Source of the DNA: Phalacrocorax aristotelis | Lineage: Eukaryota; Chordata; Aves; Suliformes; Phalacrocoracidae | Assembly: GCF_949628215.1 (NCBI RefSeq) | Contig: NW_027441211.1 | Coordinates: forward strand, 1-64,000 | Direction of reading: 5' to 3' | Length of the DNA stretch: 64,000 nt | Shown here: in pieces, positions 33,301-44,850 of the stretch | Numbering within the stretch: position 1 is the first letter of the stretch | Layout: every line of letters begins with the position of its first letter | The notes under the pieces: generated by a model | The model's input: only the letters and a program-made list of their open reading frames with translations | Databases searched by the model: none | Told to the model about the DNA's origin: nothing | Made by a program: the position numbers and the translations under genes

Positions 33301-34815
33301 GGTGTCTCGGGGAGCCGAGAGGCCCCAGCACCACCTGAACCAGGGCAATGCTCCATGGAGGCTTTTCCACAAGTGCTTGGGACAAATCAGATGTGATTTT
33401 TAATAAGCATTACAGGAAGAGAGCCAGAAATGCCTGGCAAGCAGAATCTTAGCTGGCAACTATGGTCATCTCCTGTAGTTGAAGGATTTTGTGCCATTAA
33501 TCCAGGTTTAGCGTAATCCATGCTCCTCTCACGAGCCTTCTCTTTTCTAAATACCATCCCAGAGACTGCTCAGTGCTTTGTGTTCATTGCATTCTCTTTT
33601 TACAGCCCCTTGTGCTGTAGTACGTTGTGGGATTCCTGAAGATTTTTACTCTCTTTGCAGTTTTGAGCATTATATAAAATGCAACCTTCCCTTGCAGATT
33701 AATTTTTCATTGCCTTTGGCAAATTTTAATTCTAGTTATTATCTAGGTTTAATAGTGAAGCACAGAGGCTAAATGAATTGTCAGAGGTCACTTGGTGAGC
33801 AAACGGAACAGCCTGGAGTAAAACAGGCTTTCCTCATTGGCATTTATCATATTATTTATAATTTGAATTCCAGCAACTCTTTGAAGTCTTAACTGAGATT
33901 GCATTGCATAGGGCAAACAAAGGGCGAGTCCCCACACTGAACAACAAGCGTTTGAATTGATTAGACCTGAGAAACAAAAGAGAAGGGATCACTATCTCTT
34001 TTACAAATGCAATATTAATGCACAGGGATTAAGGGAGGGGCTGTCACTACCAAAAAGTACAGTGAGCAATTTTTGATATGTTCTGAAATGACTTTTACGG
34101 TTTTACATAGGAAATCTGTGGCAGTCAGGAAGTAAACACCGACCTGAATTTTAATAATTTAATTTTAAGACTACCCACTATATTCACATTCTTCCAGTGC
34201 TGTTTCCACAACGAACTGAGGATTTGGTGTAACATCTCAGTCTATAGGATGACTGAAGTGTGTACAACTACAACTAGTTCAGTGGTTTGGGATCCTTCTC
34301 TCTGGGATAGCCATGTTTACAGGAAAGATAGGAGACCTGAAACTGAATCTGGAGAGATAAGTGTCCAAAGGGATTAGGAATCTAGTGTGGCAGGGAGGTA
34401 CTTTGTCTGAACAAAATATAACAATTCAATAAGGCTGGAAATTCGAAAACTCTGCTTTTATTTTTTTTATCCCCCCCCCCCCCGCCCCGTTTGGAATGAA
34501 CAGTGAATATTAATTTTTTTTTTTTTTTAATTCCCCCATGCCCAAACCAGGGAAAAGAGGACCAAGTTTTTTAAAACTGCTTAAAGTATTTGAAGACAGC
34601 CTCCATAGTTAAAACCCGTGGCTTTGTTTATGTATTTTGAAACTTAAGCTGTCACTTAAGAAATCTGTAATTACCAATGCCTGCAAATTACTAACTATGG
34701 AGGAATGAACTTTGTTAAAAAGAAAAAAAAAACCTTTAAATGAAAATCCTAAATCAAAAATCACCCCTTAGGTAACGGTTGGTTACCAAGGAACAATTGC
34801 CTCAGCATGGACTTA
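30321..34815. other. AT-rich intergenic DNA; no gene recognised
   Basis: 4.5 kb with no keratin coding motif. It contains a SINE-like relic at 33740-33835, a GC-rich patch at about 33180-33370 whose frames match nothing I know, and a 13-base C run at 34471-34483. If the promoter at 34816-34980 once served a nearby gene, its coding exon should have been here, but I cannot find it. Confidence 0.6.
33740..33835 (-). repeat. MIR-like CORE-SINE relic, reverse orientation
   Basis: Words in order: GAAGCACAGAGGCTAAATGA, then TGTCAGAGGTCACTTGGTGA, then GCCTGGAGTAAAACAGGC. This is the order of the reverse complement of a MIR core. The copy is old and diverged. Identified by pattern only. Confidence 0.5.
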
Positions 34816-34980
34816 CCTGCTTTTCTGAAGAGAACAGTTAAAGAGGGAAAAATAAAGAAAAATAAAGGAAAGAATAAGAGAAATAGGACGCATATTTTGT
34901 GGGAACTTTCTTAAATTGTTTGAAAGCTTAAAGAAGCCTTTTGTGCACGAGGTCCTAATTAGACACCAGGATTTGTTTTC
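34816..34980 (-). promoter_or_regulatory. Orphan keratinocyte-type promoter and exon 1 (relict or distal alternative)
   Basis: On the minus strand, TTCTCTTCAGAAAAGCAG is followed by a GTAAGT donor at 34816, like the exon 1 ends at 20055 and 30165. Upstream, 34951-34980 has the CCTAATTAG block with an AAGGCTTC-type neighbourhood. The TATA position has only an AT-rich AAAATAT near 34890-34898. No beta-keratin coding exon follows for over 6 kb until 28464. It is either the remains of a lost third gene or a distal first exon for the 28449-28072 gene. Confidence 0.5.
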
Positions 34981-37900
34981 TTCCCCGAGATGAAGTTCTG
35001 CGTACTGTCGGCATGTGTCAGACTAGCCTGATCCACACATTTTCTGACTTTCACAATCTGCTCACATTCTTGTTGAGGTATACGAGCCTAATTCTTTGCT
35101 TGAATCATTCTCCTGGCTTCTCTGAAAAGGCCTCTGAGTCTTTATTAAGGGTCTTAATAAAGGGTCTTTATATTGTTATTCCTTTGTCAATATAAGTAGT
35201 TCAGCTCTTTCTGAGACCCCTCCCCTAAATGCAAACAAAATTAGACAAGATGTGGAGGTCGTGCACGTTTGTACAATTATTCTCTGTTTTCACATATGTA
35301 GCAAGCAAGCAAGTGCATGTTTGTGCAATTTCTGAGCTGTCCCTATTGTTCAGGTTTCCTCTGCAAGTCTCATCAGTTGCCTATTCTAAGGAATTGGCAG
35401 CAGTGCAAAGCTACTTTTCAAATGAAAATCAAGCAAAAATGTAGTATGACGCAAGCACCATAATACATAACTAGAGAATGTACATTAATAACCTTGACAC
35501 ATATTTCAGAGTGACTTTGTAACTCTGTTTTAAAATGCTGCAATCAAGCTGGATACTTAAAATACGATAATAAGTGTTTTGAGTGCATAAAAGATTAATG
35601 AGATTTTGCAAAGTGCTTTGAAATCCTTTAAACTGAAACTTCTGCAGGCTGTTCCCAATGACTGTCACTGCGTTGGGATCTTTACAAAGACATCTACTTT
35701 ACAGGAATAATTTAGAAAATGAGGGCCAGAGATTGAATGAATTATAAAAAACACCAAAAATACTAGCAACTAGGAAAATGAAATGGTTTTCAGAGAAAGG
35801 TGGTGGAGCATGAACACTTTTTATTCTGAAATCTCCCAGTCTTCCACAAGATAAAATGGCACCCCAGCAGTTACAGCATCTTGCCCAAAGTGATTTACTT
35901 GCACAGTTACAGTGGATTGTACTTGAAACCAGCAAAGAAAGATTTTTTACACCCAGCTACAAATGTAATCCCAGCATTAGGGGAGGCAGAGAGTCCTTTT
36001 TGCTGCTCATCAACTTTGTCCAAAGAGCTGACTGCTGCAAGATTATACCACCTGTCCGAGGGTAGGATCTACCTTCTTTGGAGTACAGGAGTACTGAAAT
36101 TAAGGAGCAAAGAAAACCAAATTCCTTCTCCCTATATATATATCAGGTAATTTGAACTCTTTCTCACTAAGCGTGCAGGTTCCTTGGGTATGGCCAATGA
36201 CAGAAGTCGCTAAAGTAATAGCTGTGATCTTTGGTATTGCTTCATACAGAGCTTAGTGATTCCCTGTAATCCCTCCTCCAAGATCTGGCTTTAGAGCTGG
36301 GTGGGCTGTGGGAGACATCCAGGGAGGCAGAATTGAAAAGAAGTCATCCAAACCACTCCTGCTTTACAGAGGAAGCTAAAGTTTTCTCCCACTGAGAAAC
36401 GATGAGATTGTGGTTGCCAAAGCCATGATGCCTCAAAGGACGTAGATTTTAAGAAATCATTTGCCTTGAAAACAAGGCATCTCAGCTGTTCCAAATTTGA
36501 AGCCAGAAGTAACTAGTAGTTTTGAAAGTCTGGTTATGCTTTCCAAGCAGTGCACTCCAGCTCCCAGCCATGTGTCTTCTGTCCTTATGAGTACCGCAGC
36601 TAAATATGATGTGAGGGGAAAGATGACTGGGGAACAAGAGCATCAGAGTGATGACAGGTGGCCTACTAAAAACACTAGCCGATGTGCCATTGAAGAGGGG
36701 CTGGCTCCTGAAATACACCTACAGAGAGGGAAAATAATAAGATGACTTGTATCCTGAGAAATAATTGATTAAAATTATAATTACCCTTCATGGTAGAATT
36801 CATTGCAATGACATACAAATCTATGGAATGGAGTTTATTTGCATCTGCTGGGGTCCAGGGTCAGCCAAGACTCTAAGGGGTGAGTGGGATCTAATATAAA
36901 TGCAGTGTAGGGAAAAAAAAAGCATTATGAGGCAAGGAATCATGACCTGATTAGGAGCCGATTAGTGGAATGACATATGTGACTTTGATCTGTTTATTTT
37001 AAAGGGATAGTATTACTCAATCCATGGGTGTCTGAAGCCAATACCACACTATAATAACATAGCACTCTGCATATATAAATAATTAATGAATACTTGTGAT
37101 ATGACATTTGATTTAAGGAGGATGCAGAACTTCCTGATAAGAGTTATTGCCCTAGGGATCTCTCCAGCACACCTCATAATTTAGAAGGGATTTATGGAGA
37201 AAAATTTTTACTGCTCTATTAGAGAAGCAAACAAGCAGCAGGTAAACAACTCCAGACAGGAAATCTGTCCATAGGGAAGGGCAGATCTCAGGGTACAGGA
37301 GACACTTTTCCTGACTAGCTCGTCCTGTGGGCTGACAGCTATGGCTTTTGACACAACAGCCCAAAGATGAGCTACGTGGGGACAAAAAAAGTCTTCGTCA
37401 TCCTTGGTGGGTGCAGCTTTTCACCCTGCTTCTTACTGGAAGACCCTTTAATCAGGGTTGATTGCCCAAATAAGCATCCTAGATACTTGAGTGGAGAATG
37501 ACACTTTATGTATCAGAAAGGGTTAGGATGGCCAGAAATAACCTCTTCTAAAGAATAAGAAGCAAAATACCAATTTCTGTCTAGGCAGCATATTGAAATG
37601 GACATAATTAAACTCTACCAGGCTTTTCAGTGCAATAAAGTGTCATGGCAAGTCTCAGACCCTTGCCGGTCTAGTCTGAAGAAGCCCACTTCCAGTGGGG
37701 TCCCTGAGTGTGAAGTTTTGCTACGAGTCTGGAGCAGATATATGGCTCTAGCTCTGCACGTAGGCAGCTCAGTTAGTCCTCTCCTAGTAGAGCTGAGGAA
37801 ATGATTTTTTTTCACTGAGAACATGCTGTGAAAGACAGAGGGAGAGAAGCAATAACTGAGGAGTTATATAAAATATATTTTTTGTGGCAGCAGCAGGGAC

Positions 37901-40260
37901 AGGCACAGAGCTTGTGGCAGTAGGCTAATGCCTGAGGAAGTGGATGGTTTGGGTTCATGATTTCAAAAAAACCCATATTCCGACCTTATTTTATTGCCCA
38001 GTGCTGCTGCAGTATATAGTCATAAGAGTTTAGAATGGCTGTGGATCTGCTCCAGAAGTTTTATAAAAGGTTATTATTATGACACACACAAAACTACTTT
38101 TTAATGAAAAAATTAATAACCCTGGTTTCTGAAGCTATTAAATATTAGCTACTTAGGGAGTAGGCATGACTCTCAAATTTAAAACGATGTTATTACCCAA
38201 GTGACATAACTATTTAAATTTTGTCATATACTTGCAATATTTACATAGTATATATGCTTTTTATGTCTCAACCATTAATGAATATTTGGGACAACTTTGA
38301 AGTTCTTTGCTTTAAAGAAGCCAAAGGAGAAGCTTCAATATTGTTATACAGCCCTAGGGATCTGCAGACAGACACACCTCAGTGGCTTCTAAATATGTAA
38401 GGGAGGTAAAAGAAAGATCAAGATTCTGATATTGTTACGTAGAAACCTTTAAGTGAAATATACTTTCTTGAACAAAATAAGATTTTATAAAAACATTTCC
38501 ATTAATCCTGGAATGGATCACTTTCTGCCTCGATTACTACAGGATGCATTCCCAATGAATTTGGTTTTTCTCTGTATTGAATTCTTAAAATTGTAAAAAT
38601 AAAATCACAAATCTGGGTGTGAGGGTTTGTAGGAACTCTGCTGGGTGGAAAATTTTATCCCTTCACAGTCAGTTTAATTCTTGTTTTGCTGTAGTTGTGA
38701 TGTATTAGGTTCTGTTTTAATGAATTAAATTAAACATTTCTCTCTTCAGAAATGTTCCATGCAATGGTGTAAAAATTTAAGCTTCATTCTTCCTTCATTT
38801 TTCTTCCTTTGGTTAGCCAAAATTGCCAACTCAAATTATCTGAATGTAGTATAAATTAGTGTTTGCTTCACCAGCTGAATGATGCATTTAGTTTTCTGTG
38901 TTTGGGTATGGTAATAAACCAACTGAAAGTATGCGTCCGAGCAATTGCGTGGATGCCATCTTCTCGTGTGTTCTCAATTGCTTTAATTTATTTCCTACAG
39001 GAGAGTTGTTTGAATAGTGGACGTTCTGGACACCAATTTGTTATGCCAGTCCATAAAACCTTAGCATAGTGCACCCCTAATTAGACCAGGGAAACAACTT
39101 GCCCAGTAGCCTATAGCCAACACCAGATGCTGAACAGTGTGTTTCCACTGACAAATGCTTTGCAGAATTATTCTGTGACCCTGGTTTGCTTTAAAAAAGC
39201 CACCTATTTGTGGTGCTAAATTTCTAAGTCAGCATCTCTCAACACCTGAGAGGCGAGGAGGAAAAAGCACTTTTCCCATTGATTTTAATAAAAAACATTT
39301 AATGGGATGTTTTTGTATCTTCTACTATCGCAGTCTTCACTGCTGTCAGTACCTGGATAGTTCAAAATCCTGTTGTGAGAAGAGTTTTTTCTGTACTTCA
39401 TAGGTGTCTGGTATGCCTGATATTGTGCAATGGATTTTAATTGATAACTTGAATGTGCAATTCAGTCTCTGCCAAGTAGAAACAGCTGACCTGTCTATCT
39501 CATAGTCCTTGCACAGTCCATAAACTCTGCAAGTTTTCCACCTCAGCTTGGTGAGATAATTCTCAGTCTGACTGATGTCAGGAAAGGATTTTCCTTGCCA
39601 GTAGTTTCTCCATTTTCTGACTCCACGTAAAAACCTAAGAAGTCTTCCAGACAGACCACAGCTTACTACTGGAAAGAGGGAAGGAAGAAACACTCTTCAG
39701 GTCTTTTCAGGAATTACTCTATGGGTCAAGGGGCAAATTATTTCTAAAAATGGCTTGAAGTGTTAAGTTGGCTTGGAAGAAACACACTTCTTATACATTC
39801 TGATGGTACTGCGTTGTGTGTTGGGAATTAAAAATAGTTGGAGGTTCTACAAAATCAGAAGATAGCAACAGTGTAAAGTATAAACCACAATGTGGTTTCT
39901 GAAATAAAATGGTTAATGTTGTCAGACAAATTTAAAAATTTGTTAGAGTATGTCACCTAATTAGGCTTTTATCTAAAAAAAGATTTCACTCGCAATGAGA
40001 GATTCAAAATAGATATGTGGTGCAATCCTAAGAAACTGAGAAAAATAATTGGAAGTATATTTGTGCAAAACATGAATTTTCCAAATATGTGACTAAGATG
40101 AGTCTAATTTGTAAATGGCCCTTTGAAAGCCAAGACAGTGTCTACAATTACACACAGGAGAGGAAAAATGCATTGGTTTCCAAGCAGATCACCATAATTG
40201 TCTAATTTACCTGAATCAAGAATGCTGTGCATGAAATTAATTTGATCTCTAATAATGTCA
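34981..40260. other. AT-rich intergenic DNA upstream of the feather array
   Basis: 5.3 kb with no gene recognised. Two diverged copies of one segment lie at about 36990-37200 and 38190-38400; both end in a CCTAGGGATCT box followed by ACACCTC. Weak SINE-like traces near 35700 and 39090 are too degraded to call. Confidence 0.55.
37150..37190. repeat. Diverged recurring box, copy 2 (others 20880-20925, 38350-38395)
   Basis: CCTAGGGATCTCTCCAGCAC then ACCTCATAA. The copy at 38350 has CCTAGGGATCTGCAGACAG then ACACCTC; that at 20880 has CCAGGGGATCTCTAGG then TGCCTCATAAAA. The flanking 100 bp of copies 2 and 3 also align loosely, with AATGAATA upstream. Function unknown. Confidence 0.45.
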
Positions 40261-40379
40261 CATAAAAAAGGCTCTAGGGTGGAATGGGTATGCCCTTAGC
40301 AAGAAAATGGGGAAGGAGCATTGCAAGTACAAAATCAAAGCCTACTTCTGTAGTAGGGAACCTTTCCATACAGGATGAA

Positions 40380-40509
40380 CTTGTTGGTGAAGACGTGACA
40401 TGCGCAGAGGGTTCCTGTGGGCCCGGGGCGGTCTGGACCAGTATAAAAGCCAGTCCAGCAGTTGGAATCCTCATCGTCTTCTCTTGCCTTCTCCTCCTTG
40501 CTGAACAAG
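40380..40509 (+). promoter_or_regulatory. Promoter and non-coding exon 1, feather keratin 1
   Basis: TATAAAA at 40442-40448; upstream GACGTGACATGCGCAGAGG (40392-40410) is conserved in all six feather genes, as is the GGGCGGTCTGGACC stretch next to the TATA box. Exon 1 ends with CTGAACAAG at 40509. The donor is GTAAGT, against GTGAGC in copies 2-6. Confidence 0.88.
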
Positions 40510-40844
40510 GTAAGTAGCAAGTGCCTTCATGTCTCTCTCTCCTTTGTCCTTTTGTCTTTTCATTCTGGTATTGGTGTAGCTTTTTCTGAACCATTGGCTC
40601 TTTCCGGTGTTCCCAACTCTAGGCTCCATGCTACCACCATGGCAGGTGGGAGAAAGTCTTGGGCTTTCTTTGCAGGGCCCCCTTCAGGACTGCTGCTCTT
40701 CAATCTTTCTGCCTCCTTTCCCAACGCTGTCCCTGCTCCCCAGAGCGTGCCTTTTCTCTTGCCGAGCACCCGGTCAGGCTGCACCTCACACGCTGACTGT
40801 GCTTTCCCTGCCCTCTCTCCCAGGTGCACCTCCGTCCCACGGCC

Positions 40845-41141
40845 ATGTCCTGCTACGATCTGTGCCGTCCCTGTGGGCCAACCCCGCTTGCCAACAGCTG
40901 CAACGAGCCCTGTGTCAGGCAGTGCCAGGACTCCCGGGTGGTGATCGAACCGTCTCCCGTGGTGGTGACCCTGCCCGGACCCATCCTCAGCTCCTTCCCC
41001 CAGAACACTGCTGTGGGATCCACCACCTCCGCTGCCGTTGGCAGCATCCTGAGCGCTGAGGGAGTGCCCATCTCCTCCGGGGGCTTTAACATCTCCGGCC
41101 TTGGTGGCCGCTACTACGGCAGAAGGTGCCTGCCCTGCTAA
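40845..41141 (+). CDS. Feather keratin, copy 1 (98 aa)
   Basis: A typical feather beta-keratin, the main structural protein of barbs and rachis. It is 98 residues, the standard length. The head [19 protein letters not shown] carries Cys 3, 7, 10 and 19, then NEPCVRQC (20-27). The core is about 24-57 with [14 protein letters not shown] (41-54). Residues 58-87 form a Ser/Gly/Ala-rich tail, and the end is RRYCLPC-like (GRRCLPC, Cys 95 and 98). The ATG at 40845 is used because the frame upstream runs into the acceptor CTCCCAG of intron 40510-40823. This copy has Ala56 and Ala71 and differs from the others. It lies first in the array, next to the AT-rich region, and has its own downstream spacer. 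Confidence 0.97.
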   Translation: MSCYDLCRPCGPTPLANSCNEPCVRQCQDSRVVIEPSPVVVTLPGPILSSFPQNTAVGSTTSAAVGSILSAEGVPISSGGFNISGLGGRYYGRRCLPC

Positions 41142-41564
41142 AGGCGGGCCGGACGTCCAGTGAGTGCATCGACCGGGAAGCCCAAAGCCAGGTGCCGCAC
41201 TGAGGACGGAGCTGCTGGCCAGGGTTTCCAGAGGGGCTGAGCACCCTCGTGCCCTCCTGCAAAGGAGGGATGGAAGCAAGGGGCCTTGCTGTGCTGCCTG
41301 GAAACATGGCCAACTGATGTCGTCTTCTCCTCCTGCTTTCTTCTCCGCATCATGAGTCCCTGTTGCCTCCTGCTGTCCTGTGCCATGGGTTCATCCTGAA
41401 GCAAGCTGAGAGGGGCCCAGCTCACCACCCCCTGCCCGTGTGTGTGGGAGGAAGACGCGTGTCCCGTTGCTGTGAAGAGTTGCCTGACTGTCAGCTGCAC
41501 CTGTAGCAGCCCGGACCGGGTCCCTTCCAGCACGCACTGCTTTGTTTCACTCTTTAGACTAATC

Positions 41565-41570
41565 ATTAAA
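41565..41570 (+). terminator. Poly(A) signal ATTAAA, feather keratin 1
   Basis: ATCATTAAAGTTTATGCTG lies 424 bp past the stop. The same signal is conserved in all copies, with ACCATT in place of ATCATT in copies 2-6. Confidence 0.8.
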
Positions 41571-41599
41571 GTTTATGCTGCATTGTAGCTTGATGTCTC

Positions 41600-44560
41600 C
41601 TCGTGTTCCTTCCCTCGTGGGATGCCCAGCCGAGTTGCTGATTGGGAAAAGGGATGCCCTGGAGGGGAAAAAGGGTGGATGGGTTATGTCCAATGGTGGT
41701 CCTCTCTCATGCCTGTAGGAGCTGAGTTTCTTCATGGTCTATGGTCATTGGAGGAGACATGCAGCAGTGGAGGTTTGTGTGGTACTATCTGAGCGTGCAA
41801 AGGTTGTCCATGAGTTCCCCAGTGTGACACATGAAAAACAAGTTGGATGTTGACTTCCAGTCAGTGAGGGAAGCCTATCAAATAGTAATTAAGTGGAATG
41901 CTAATTTATTTTACTGGCGATACAAAATTGAGAGGAGCTGTTGACACTCCCGAGGGCGGCGAGGCCCCGCAGAGGGATCTGGGCCGGCTGCAGAGCTGGG
42001 CAGTCACCAGCCGCATGGAGTTTAACAAGGGCAAGCGCCAGGTTTTGCCCCTGGGGTGCGGCAGCCCTGGCTGCACAGGCAGCCTGGGGCGCGAGGGGCT
42101 GGGGAGCAGCTCTGCGGGGACCCGGGGGCTCTGGCTGATGGCAAGTTGAACACGAGCCACCAGCGTGCCCTGGCAGCCCCGAGGGCCAGCCGTGCCCTGG
42201 GGGGCACCGAGCCCTGCATCGCAGCTGGGCGAGGGAGGGGATTGTCCCGCTCTGCCCCGCGCTGGGGCGGCCTCACCCCGAGCGCTGTGGGCAGCGTTGG
42301 GCGCTGCAGGACACTGAGGGTATAAAGGTACTGGAGAATGTCCAGAGGAGGGTCATGGGGTTGGTGAAGGGTTTAGAGGGGAAACGGTATGAGGAGCAGC
42401 TCAAGTTCCTTGGTTTGTTCAGCTGGAGCAGAGGGGGCCGAGGGCAGCCCTCATGGCGCTCTGCAGCCCCCTCCCGAGGGGAGGAGGAGGGGCAGGGCTG
42501 GTCTCTGCTCTCTGGTGACCAACGCCAGGGCCCGAGGGAATGGCAGGGAGATGTGCCAGGGGAGGGTTAGGCTGGGTATTAGGGAAAGGCTCTTCCCCCA
42601 GAGGTTGGTGGAGCCCTGGCACAGGCTCCTCAGGGAGGCATCACGGCACCAGCCCAGTGATGTTCCAGAAGCTCTTGGACAAGGCCCTCAGAGACACGCT
42701 GTGAATTTGGGTTGTCCTGTGCAGTGACGGGAGCTGGCTTGGTCGTCCTTGTGGGTCCCTTCCAGGTCAGGGCATTCTATGATTCTATGATTCATTCTAT
42801 AAGCCATTGATCTGCTGGAAGACATTTCTGTGCAGGCTAACGCTCACCCAGCCAAGGGTCTGGTCTTATGTTGCCACTCGCAATGTGTCCTTGCCCTTCC
42901 CTCCTCCAAACACTTCTTCCAAACCATGGAACTGGAGGGAGTCCCAAAGGGGCTGAAGGGACAGATGGCAGCCAGGGTCACTGTGTAAAATGAAATATGA
43001 GTCCTGATTTTCAATTTTCTTCTCTTGCCCTTCTTTCCGTGGTCTGTTTCTCCATGGGGAATGCTTTGCCCCTGGCCCTACCGTTCTGCTTTTGAAAGAG
43101 TTAAAGGCTACTCTTGTGCACTATCTTGGGGTTAAAAGTATATGTTTGCATGAAGTGGTACCTTTTTGTCTTCCCTGAAGGAAAGGTATTCTTGAAAATA
43201 CCCCTCTACCTTTATCTCCTGGGAGTCCCTGTGGAATTGCACTCCCATCTATGACTGTAAGCCATTAACAGACGCAAGGTCTAGATTGAACCCGGCAAGG
43301 AAGGCAACATCCTCAGTACATGCTCTGAGCAATCATGGTGTGTCAGGATGCTTTAGCCTTTATGTAGACCCTCAGTATGGGGGCCTGAGTTGGGGAGAAT
43401 GTATAGATGGTAGGAAAAAAGGCTTATTTGCATTTAATGTTTTTCTTGCAGAAAGGTTTTAAGTGGAAGAGTCATGGATAGAAAACTGGTGTGTATTATG
43501 TTTTTAAAGTAATGTAAACTCTTTTATGTTTGAATGAAATATTTCTGTTCCATGCAGGGCTGCTGTGCTACAGTCACACAGGGGATTTCTTCTGTATGGA
43601 TATTTGCTTAGACGAATATTTCCTGTCACCCTAAAAGCTCTTTTCATCATCTGAAATGAGGAGTTTGGCCTGTGCCTCTGTGATTAGAGTTAGCCATCTC
43701 TGGTGGAGACTTCCCCAGTCTAGCTGGGGAAGGAGTTTTGTCCACCGTTTGCAGTGAGGCCCTGGCTGGGGTGTCAGACAAGCGGAGCTGGTGCCCCAGG
43801 CTGGGCTGTCATTCCTCTCGGGGACATTCAGCTCCTCTTCTGCCCCAGGAAATGCAGTGCAGGGCATTGAATCCTTCCCTTGGCATGCACTGCTGGGGAG
43901 ATCCTGACATCTCTCCAGACTCTCCTTGCTGGCAGTGCCAGCCCTCTCTTGCTTCTGGGGAGGGTTGCACGTTGCACGGAAACCTTGCTGAGGGTTTGGA
44001 ACCGTGTATGCTGCTCTACTACTGCGTTGAGCCAAAAGAGATGCTGAGTCATGGACCACGGTGAATGGAAGAAGAAGAGTTTGGAACCTGAAGAGGTTCT
44101 TCTTAGGCAGTAATTAAAAAACACAAGAACAGCGGCTATCTAATACTTCCTTGTGGGGAAAAAACCATCATTCTTCCAGAAACATTCTAGTTTTGGTAAC
44201 TGTGGAATCCAGGCAATGCTGAAAGTGGTAGAGAAGGCAAAAGAGACAGGTAAATTTGTTCTAAGGGCAATGTGAGATAAAAAAGAAAGTTAAAAAATGC
44301 AAAAACACAGCCCCTTGATGAAAAAAACATGCCTAGTATGCTGAAAAAGCCTTGGAGGGACAGACAGCAATGAATTTGAAGGACCTGAATAAAGAAAGCC
44401 TGCCTTTAATTGTTGGTTTACAATGAAAAAGAAAAAAAGAAAAAAGAATTAATTAGAACAAACCCTAAAAGGAGGCCTCAGAAGGCTAAGATGCTGACAT
44501 CACCTGAAAAATGGCAGCAGTCCACCAAACAGCCTGAATGATCTGCTTGATTTATGATGT
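41600..44560. other. Spacer between feather keratins 1 and 2; unlike the other spacers
   Basis: It shares only two blocks with the 4.2 kb units: about 43640-44010 (matching 47880-48235) and from 44560 onward. The rest is unique, and it includes the CR1 copy at 41905-42800. No gene was recognised. Confidence 0.75.
41905..42800 (+). mobile_element. CR1 LINE, 5'-truncated, about 0.9 kb
   Basis: A non-LTR retrotransposon of the chicken repeat 1 clade. A reading frame at 41898-42149 gives FTGDTKLRGAVDTPEG, then QRDLGRLQSWA and FNKGKRQVLPLG. These are the CR1 reverse transcriptase residues following the catalytic box, which is usually FADDTK and is FTGD here. Downstream come GTCCAGAGGAGGGTCATGG, GTGAAGGGTTTAGAGGGGAA and the CR1 3' end, with ATTCTATGATTCTATGATTC at about 42774-42793. 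It lacks most of the element, has decayed frames, and is old. It is absent from the other feather spacers. Confidence 0.9.
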
Positions 44561-44719
44561 AAATTCCCTGGAAATACGTTGGCCTCTAATACTGTCACTT
44601 GAAAGGAGGCTGTGTGGCTCGACGGGTGTGCCGTGAACAGGGAAATGAAAAGGCAGCGTTGCAGGGAACATAAGCAGCGTCTCCATTTCTTTAATTGTGA
44701 TGCTTTGCATACAAGACAA

Positions 44720-44850
44720 GCTTGTTGTTAAAGACGTGACATGCGCAGAGGGTGCCTGTGAGCCCGGGGCGGTCTGGACCAGTATAAAAGCCAGTCCAGC
44801 TGTCGGAATCCTCATCGTCTTCTCTTGCCTTCTCCTCCTTGCTGAACAAG
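44720..44850 (+). promoter_or_regulatory. Promoter and non-coding exon 1, feather keratin 2
   Basis: TATAAAA at 44783-44789 with the conserved GACGTGACATGCGCAGAGG block upstream; exon 1 ends at 44850 with CTGAACAAG, and the donor is GTGAGC. Confidence 0.88.

Noticed and set aside
33143-33385. Three overlapping minus-strand frames in a GC-rich patch
   Set aside because: No keratin signature or other known motif, no matching promoter or splice sites; most likely chance frames in GC-rich DNA.
40824-40844. Feather keratin start extended seven codons upstream to a GTG
   Set aside because: The GTG is directly after the splice acceptor; the ATG at 40845 gives the standard MSCYDLC start and 98 residues. 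The same applies to the other feather copies, and to the GTG-started extension at 28450-28473.
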